Source: Arthrobacter ramosus (lineage in GTDB: Bacteria; Actinomycetota; Actinomycetes; Actinomycetales; Micrococcaceae). Taken from it: DNA of 64,000 bases. Below the pieces are notes generated by a model. The model was not told the origin of the DNA. It was given only the letters and a program-made list of their open reading frames with translations, and did not search any database. This document shows positions 59,009 to 64,000 of this stretch, piece by piece. Made by a program: the position numbers and the translations under genes. Position 1 is the first letter of the stretch; every line of letters begins with the position of its first letter. The stretch is from NCBI RefSeq assembly GCF_039535095.1, contig NZ_BAAAWN010000001.1, positions 4,898,001-4,962,000 on the forward strand, written 5' to 3'.

Positions 59009-59443
59009 CTAGCTGGCTTCGAGGATCTTCTTGAGGTTCTCCAGGTCCTTGCGCATGGCCGTGCGCATCATCGGCGCCATGACGATGCCTGCAAGCGCGG
59101 AGAACCCGGAGGGTTCACCTGTGTTGCGGAGGGTCATGCGGGTCGCGCCATCCTCATCGGACCAGGTGTAGGTAGTCCGCATCGGGAAAGGACCTTGGCT
59201 TGTGCGCATGGTGAGTTTCTCGCGGGGGACAAGCTCGGTGAATTCGTAGACATAGTCCAGATTCCGGCCCAGGAATCGCGCGGCGAAGGCAACCCGGGAT
59301 CCGACCGCCAGGGGCCGCGGCGTCTGCCACTGTGCAGATCGTATGTTCGCGTACCAGACCGGCGCGTTGTCCGGGTCGGAAGCATAACTTGCCACGATCT
59401 CGCGGGGCCGCTGGATCAGTATTTCGGTCTGGACGTTCACCAT
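59009..59443 (-). CDS. SRPBCC family protein
   Basis: A 144-residue START-like domain protein that probably binds a hydrophobic ligand in its cavity. It opens VNVQTEILIQRPREIVASYA and has the typical FAARFLGRNLDYVYEFTEL near residue 55 and the C-terminal helix TAMRKDLENLKKILEAS. No enzyme activity can be assigned. ATG start at 59443; no close ligand-pathway genes are adjacent. Confidence 0.82.
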   Translation of the reverse strand: MVNVQTEILIQRPREIVASYASDPDNAPVWYANIRSAQWQTPRPLAVGSRVAFAARFLGRNLDYVYEFTELVPREKLTMRTSQGPFPMRTTYTWSDEDGATRMTLRNTGEPSGFSALAGIVMAPMMRTAMRKDLENLKKILEAS

Positions 59444-59497
59444 GTCCCCAACTATCGCAGAACGCGCCTACCGGGCGGTAACCCACCCTGAAGGTAT

Positions 59498-60151
59498 TCA
59501 CGGCAGATTGTCAGATACGTTGGGATGCTGCTCGGCCTCTCCGGGGTGGGGTTCCATCTCCACGTAGTAGATCGCCCCTGCGCCCGGGGCATGGAGGCGG
59601 TGTGTTGCATGACGGGTTGGCCGGTATTCGTGTCCGAAGGGATCGCGCACGGTGACACGTTCAAGGTGATCCAGCCGCGCGAGGAGGCCATCGACGTCCC
59701 GGAGCGTCGCGGGATGGGTCTCTTCTCCCGCTACATCCAATACCCATGGCGAACTGGTGGCGCTGCTGGCGAGTTCCAGGCTCAGGGTTTCAAATATTCC
59801 AGCCAGAAGGGCATCGAGCGTTGTGGGGTAGAGACGGAGCAATCGATGCGCTTTCGGTTCGCGGCGTCGATCGTTGATCCAGGTCTGGCGGAGCCACGTG
59901 AATTCGACCCGGCCGAACGAGGACCCCAGGGTCAGCTTCCGGTCCCCCTCCAACGTCAAGTGGAAGTTGTTGCCCGCCCGGTCCAAAATGCTGGCTGCTT
60001 CGTCAACGTACTCAAGGTCTTCGAGCATGGCTGTTTTGGACGGATAATACGTGAAATCACCGAGCTCATCGACAACGACGTAGTCTTCCGGAGCCGCGCC
60101 GGCAAGCTCGGAAGCGTGTGCCGCTCCTTGGTTGAGGGGAGTGCGTTTCAT
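59498..60151 (-). CDS. hypothetical protein
   Basis: A 217-residue cytosolic protein of unknown function. It is soluble, rich in acidic residues in its first half (EDYVVVDELGDFTYYPSK) and in His near the C-terminus. GSSFGRVEFTWLRQTWIND near 85 has no match I recognise. The frame opens at 60184, but the ATG at 60151 has AGGAG about 15 bases upstream. It is the last clear gene before the gene-poor tract. Confidence 0.65.
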   Translation of the reverse strand: MKRTPLNQGAAHASELAGAAPEDYVVVDELGDFTYYPSKTAMLEDLEYVDEAASILDRAGNNFHLTLEGDRKLTLGSSFGRVEFTWLRQTWINDRRREPKAHRLLRLYPTTLDALLAGIFETLSLELASSATSSPWVLDVAGEETHPATLRDVDGLLARLDHLERVTVRDPFGHEYRPTRHATHRLHAPGAGAIYYVEMEPHPGEAEQHPNVSDNLP

Positions 60152-61306
60152 GGTGGATTCAGCTCCTAAGGAGGGACAGCCCAAAGCCCGAATTGACTAT
60201 CTTCATCAGACCACCAAACCGAGCGGCCGTCGTCGGTCCTTAATGGTTTCCTTACGCGGACAGTGAAGATTTAGCGCCCGCGTTCGCGTACCGCAGTGGG
60301 ACGATTGAGTCATGGAGAACAGTGGCCACGCTTCCCGCGTTTACCGGTGAAAGTACGCGGCTGGTGGTCATGGTGGTCCTAGGTTTGGTGACCATGATTG
60401 CCACTGCGGCAGTCCTCGTCGCCGGAGTGGCAAGCATAGGGGCCGCCGCCGTGATGCTCCTGGAAGTCGGCTCGGTCCAATGGAGCGCCTGGGACTTCTG
60501 CGGACGGCAGAGATCGCTGACAGTCTGGTCAGGCAGCTGAAGAGCTGGTCCTCGTCCGAGGTTCCTGTCATGATCGAAGGAATCGTGCGCCACGACGCCG
60601 ACGCAGGTTATTAACCCAGGGCTGGGCAGGCCGATCAACTGGGCGATCATCGCCCGTCCGGACAGTCCTCGCCGCCGACTACCTTGCCAATGAAGACCTT
60701 GGCGTGAGATCAATTCAGGTCCGCAGGTGGTGAAAAAGTGTTCAGATTGCGGGATGTGGAGACGACGAGAATGCTGGCTCTTTCGTCCTATGGCTTAGAA
60801 ATGATCGGTGGGCAGGCGTAGAGAAGTGCAAGTCTTCCGCAAGCTGACACCATGTTCCGTCGACTGATGCCCTGCGCTGCGTGGGTCGAAACGTCGAAGC
60901 AGGCCAAGCGCGTTTCCAGCTGATCGCTGCCCTTGTCCTGGGCGGACGTCCGTGTTGGTTTGGAACTCCTTCTGCCTGCCCAACGGGTGCGGTGTCAGCG
61001 TGCCCCATCGGGGTCGCCGGCGCATTCCTTCGATGCTCAAGCTTGGGCCAGAATCTTCACGCGGGCGGCGTCCGAGGGTCCAAGGTGCTTGTGGCGACTG
61101 GCATGTCGCGTACTCCGCCATGTTGACCCGACTTTGAAGCACGGGTTCCTCTGCCGAGCGGCATGCTTTTTCGTCATAAATCAGCCGGTTGCCGTGCTTG
61201 TTGCGTGTTTATCCAGCTGGCATGTAGTTTGCTCTCAGATATCCGTGCTTTGGGGAACGGCCTATTTGGGGATCCCGCGCACTTGGCTTCTCGTGAAAGT
61301 TGTCCC
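60152..61306. other. gene-poor tract
   Basis: These 1,155 bases contain no convincing gene. A 72-codon plus-strand frame (60322-60540) is Val/Ala-rich and could encode a single-helix peptide, and overlapping minus-strand frames (60252-60713, 60795-61142) lack family features. It may be decayed coding DNA next to the large accessory gene. Confidence 0.5.
60322..60540 (+). CDS. possible small membrane peptide
   Basis: A 72-codon frame with GTG start would encode one long hydrophobic stretch (about residues 13-45, STRLVVMVVLGLVTMIATAA onward) and a Cys-containing hydrophilic end. There is no clear ribosome binding site and no known family, and an ATG-led short frame 10 bases upstream is out of phase, so this may be a decayed gene remnant. 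Confidence 0.25.
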   Translation: MATLPAFTGESTRLVVMVVLGLVTMIATAAVLVAGVASIGAAAVMLLEVGSVQWSAWDFCGRQRSLTVWSGS

Positions 61307-64000
61307 GTGGGTTCTCGTTCCTCTGTGCTGTTGCGTGCTCTTTCCGGTTTGTCGGTTGTTGCAGGGTTGTTGGCGGCACCTGGCCCGGCGTGGGCCGGTC
61401 CTCCGCCCGGGAGCACCGGCGCTGGAATCACCGGCCCGGTGACGGAGAACGTGGCGACGACCCAGGCGGCCCAGAACAAGACCGATGTGGTGGTCGATGC
61501 GCTGACGACCCCGACGGAGCAGACCGTGGCGCATCCTGACGGGACGTTCACCCGGACGGTGAACGCGGAACCGGCACGGATGCAGACCGCGACCGGTTGG
61601 CAGGATATTTCCACGGATCTGGTCCAGGCGACCGTGAACGGGCAGCCGGTCCTCAAACCGAGGATGACACCGGTCGATGTCACCCTGGCCCGGGGCGGCA
61701 GCACCCAGATGGCCAGCGTCGATGACAAGCGCGGGCACGTGGTGAAGCAGTCCTGGCCGTTCGATCCGCTGCCCGAGCCGGTGGTTTCGGGCAACACGGC
61801 CACGTACGCGTCGGTGTTGCCGGGGGTGGATCTGATCCAGGTCAGCCACAAGACCGGCGTGTCCCAGGTGCTCAAGATCGCCACCGCGGAGGCTGCGAAG
61901 GATCCGCGGGTGGTTCAGATGCGGATCTTCCTGGACGCGCAGAACGCCACCGTCACGGCGGAGCCCGGCGGCGGTCTCTCGGCGACGGGGACGGACACGG
62001 GGAAGGCGGAAATGCGCACGGCGATGGGGCAGTGGTGGGATTCCTCCCAGTCCGGGGTGTCGGCGTCGGACCCGGGAGGGCCGGGGATCACCCGGCCGTT
62101 CTCCCTGAGCCTGGGGTCCGAGAACGGCAAGCAGACCCAGGTCCTGGGGATGAGCGAGATTTTGAGCCTGCCGAACCTGCGCTACCCGTTGTTTGTGGAT
62201 CCGGACTGGTCCACGGTCAGGGCTTCGTACTTGTACGTGGACAGCGCCTACCCGGGCACTCCGTACTGGAACGGCCAGTACACCGACTCCACCGTGCACG
62301 TGGGATACCTCCCTTCGTACTGGGCGCCGGACGGGGTCTCCCACACCACGCGTGGTTACTACCAGTTCGACACCACGCCCATGTCCGGCAAGATCATTCT
62401 CGCGGCCGTGATGAACGCGACCGAGACGTGGTCATCTTCGTGCACCGCGACGCCGGTGGACGCGTGGGTGACCGGCGGCATCAGCCCGGGCACGACGTGG
62501 AACGCCCAGCCCGGCCTGGTCGCCAAGACGGATTCCAGGACGGTCGCGAAGGGGTATTCTTCGGCTTGCCCGGCCGGGACCGTGGGCTTTGACCTGTCCT
62601 CGATCAAGAGCACTCTGCAGACTGTGAGCCAGTGGACCGTGTCGCTGCGGGCCGGGAACGAGGGCGACCCCCTGGGGTGGAAGCGGTTCAACAATGACGC
62701 CTCGATCATCGTCACCTACGACACCCCGCCCTACACCCCGGGGCTGTGGACGATCGACAACGCCCGCTGGACGGGCGCTCCGTTCGCGTCCACCTACGTG
62801 ACGAGGATGGACCACCCGATCTATACCCTGACGGTCGGTGACCCGGACGGCGCCGCCGGCGGACCTATCAACGTCTGGATGTCGGTCTTCGACAGCAACA
62901 ACCAGTACGTCTTCGGCGCCGGTCCGCTGGGTCCGATACCAGGGTCCGGAGGGTACCCGTCCTGGCAGGGCCCCACGAAGCTGAACGACGGGGTGTACCA
63001 GTTGCAGGCCCAGGCCCAGGACGACAAGGGCGTGAACTCAGGTGTCATGCAGTTCTTCTTCGAGGTGAAAACGACCGCCCCGGACGCGCCGCTCATCACC
63101 CCACCGGACACCATCAAGACCAACCCCAGCCTCCCCGGCTACGGAACGGTAAACGGCGGGGGTGCTGCCGGTGCCGGCAGTTACGCGTTTTCCCTCAACG
63201 AGCAGGGTACGTATCCGGTCCGGGGTTTCGTGTATTCGGTCACCAATGCCCCCGGGCCCACCTCGGTGCCGGTCAATCTCAGCTGCGATACCCGGGTGAA
63301 GGAGTATGTGGTGGTCTGCCCGGCGGATGGCCGGACAGCAACCGCAACCGTCACACCGGTGGATACCTCAACCGTGCTGACGGTGTGGGCCTTCGACTAT
63401 GCCGGGAACGTCAGTGCCCAGACCGCATCCAAGACTCCGGCCTCCTACCATTTCGACGTGGCACCCCCGGCATACACGGCGTTGACACCGTTGCCGATCG
63501 CTGCACCGAGCCAGGGAAGCTGGGTTCCTGTCGCCGTGCAGAGCAACGGCACGCCCTATGCCACCAATTCCTGCCAGGGCGACACGAGTTCCGGGTACCC
63601 CGGGAGCGCGAAGTTCAACGCCCTCCAACTCAACGGCGCGCCCGGGCAGTTCGGCACGACCACCACCGCCGTGGACACCTCCAAGAGCTTCAGCGTCTCG
63701 GGGTGGTTCTGTCCGACGAATCCGGCACCGGGTGGAAGCACCATCCAGTCGCTGATCGCCCAGATCGCCGACACCGGCGTCCCGGGCGGCGCTGTGCGGC
63801 TGAGTTCGGGCGGATTGCCCGAACTGGACACCTGGACCACGGGCAACGCCCTCGAGCAGGTCCAGACCCCGACAGCTCAGACGCCCAACCAGTGGTTCTT
63901 CGTCTCGGCGGTGTATGACCAGCTCAACCAGCAGCTGCGCATCAACGTGAATTCCGCGTCCTTTACGGGCAACTGGACCACGGCCACCTCGCCGCAAACC
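61307..64000 (+). CDS. large secreted DNRLRE/LamG-like protein, 3' end beyond window
   Basis: An open frame of at least 898 codons that continues past the right edge. A signal peptide (RSSVLLRALSGLSVVAGLLA, cut after AWA near residue 32) leads to a domain typical of actinobacterial giant surface proteins (TVAHPDGTFTRTVNAEPARM; then SVDDKRGHVVKQSWPFDPLP and LPGVDLIQVSHKTGVSQVLK). A DNRLRE-like region spans about 300-470 (ASYLYVDSAYPG), and a LamG/concanavalin-like domain begins near 775 (SFSVSGWFCPTNPAPGGSTI). Related proteins often continue into RHS repeats and a C-terminal toxin, which cannot be seen here. The GTG at 61307 is the best start before the signal peptide; the frame is open further up to at least 61163. 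Confidence 0.8.
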   Translation, partial: MGSRSSVLLRALSGLSVVAGLLAAPGPAWAGPPPGSTGAGITGPVTENVATTQAAQNKTDVVVDALTTPTEQTVAHPDGTFTRTVNAEPARMQTATGWQDISTDLVQATVNGQPVLKPRMTPVDVTLARGGSTQMASVDDKRGHVVKQSWPFDPLPEPVVSGNTATYASVLPGVDLIQVSHKTGVSQVLKIATAEAAKDPRVVQMRIFLDAQNATVTAEPGGGLSATGTDTGKAEMRTAMGQWWDSSQSGVSASDPGGPGITRPFSLSLGSENGKQTQVLGMSEILSLPNLRYPLFVDPDWSTVRASYLYVDSAYPGTPYWNGQYTDSTVHVGYLPSYWAPDGVSHTTRGYYQFDTTPMSGKIILAAVMNATETWSSSCTATPVDAWVTGGISPGTTWNAQPGLVAKTDSRTVAKGYSSACPAGTVGFDLSSIKSTLQTVSQWTVSLRAGNEGDPLGWKRFNNDASIIVTYDTPPYTPGLWTIDNARWTGAPFASTYVTRMDHPIYTLTVGDPDGAAGGPINVWMSVFDSNNQYVFGAGPLGPIPGSGGYPSWQGPTKLNDGVYQLQAQAQDDKGVNSGVMQFFFEVKTTAPDAPLITPPDTIKTNPSLPGYGTVNGGGAAGAGSYAFSLNEQGTYPVRGFVYSVTNAPGPTSVPVNLSCDTRVKEYVVVCPADGRTATATVTPVDTSTVLTVWAFDYAGNVSAQTASKTPASYHFDVAPPAYTALTPLPIAAPSQGSWVPVAVQSNGTPYATNSCQGDTSSGYPGSAKFNALQLNGAPGQFGTTTTAVDTSKSFSVSGWFCPTNPAPGGSTIQSLIAQIADTGVPGGAVRLSSGGLPELDTWTTGNALEQVQTPTAQTPNQWFFVSAVYDQLNQQLRINVNSASFTGNWTTATSPQT

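Noticed and set aside
60252..60713. 153-codon minus-strand frame
   Set aside because: No family features, no ribosome binding site and low-complexity Ser/Thr/Arg content.

Overview
The window is about 64 kb of high-GC, densely coding DNA that reads as the chromosome of an Arthrobacter-type actinobacterium (Micrococcaceae). The evidence is the gene content: the rpsF-ssb-rpsR-rplI-(insert)-dnaB block, a Glu/Gly-rich SSB tail, a CsoR-CopZ-CopA copper operon, an actinobacterial shikimate/protocatechuate cluster with a QsuB-type fusion, IclR-type PcaR, and large secreted repeat proteins. GTG and TTG starts are frequent. I identified no rRNA, tRNA, CRISPR array or intact insertion sequence.

Layout. 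1-4 kb: ABC exporter followed by a LuxR-type two-component pair. 4-6.5 kb: M18 aminopeptidase, DUF1345 and YnfA membrane proteins. 6.5-13.3 kb: a replication and translation block (rpsF, ssb, rpsR, rplI, then PhzF-like, FMN reductase and two membrane-anchored L7/L12-like proteins, then dnaB). Perfect DnaA boxes sit upstream of both rpsF and dnaB, and rpsF has a leader that can hide its ribosome binding site. 13.3-20.9 kb: housekeeping and accessory singles (lipoprotein, acyl-CoA thioesterase, DoxX, MATE, CGNR regulator, EamA exporter, DUF2277). 20.9-24.3 kb: copper operon with two CsoR palindromes and a histidine-rich insert in CopA. 24.3-28.4 kb: PAS-EAL protein, a gene-free tract with strong inverted repeats, then a small operon pairing a BNR beta-propeller protein with a MoaD/ThiS-like protein ending in Gly-Gly.

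28.5-41.7 kb is an aromatic catabolism island: an MHS-type importer divergent from an IclR regulator across an 18-bp inverted repeat, then one long + strand gene train (shikimate/quinate dehydrogenase, 3-dehydroshikimate dehydratase fusion, pcaH, G, B, D, C, F, I, J) and pcaR. Together these would take shikimate to protocatechuate and on through beta-ketoadipate to succinyl-CoA and acetyl-CoA.

41.7-51.1 kb looks like accessory DNA: two giant paralogous secreted proteins, each with three N-terminal repeats and sixteen RCC1 repeats and a shared hairpin leader, then a hipBA toxin-antitoxin pair with a 26-bp periodic operator. 51.2-54.2 kb: three-subunit proton-translocating transhydrogenase. 54.3-58.2 kb: secreted polysaccharide deacetylase with five FN3 modules and two near-identical binding modules. 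58.2-61.3 kb: small membrane/START-like genes and a gene-poor tract. From 61.3 kb a large secreted DNRLRE/LamG-like protein runs off the right edge.

Several convergent or inter-gene gaps hold short palindromic elements that fall into at least two families with two copies each in this window.
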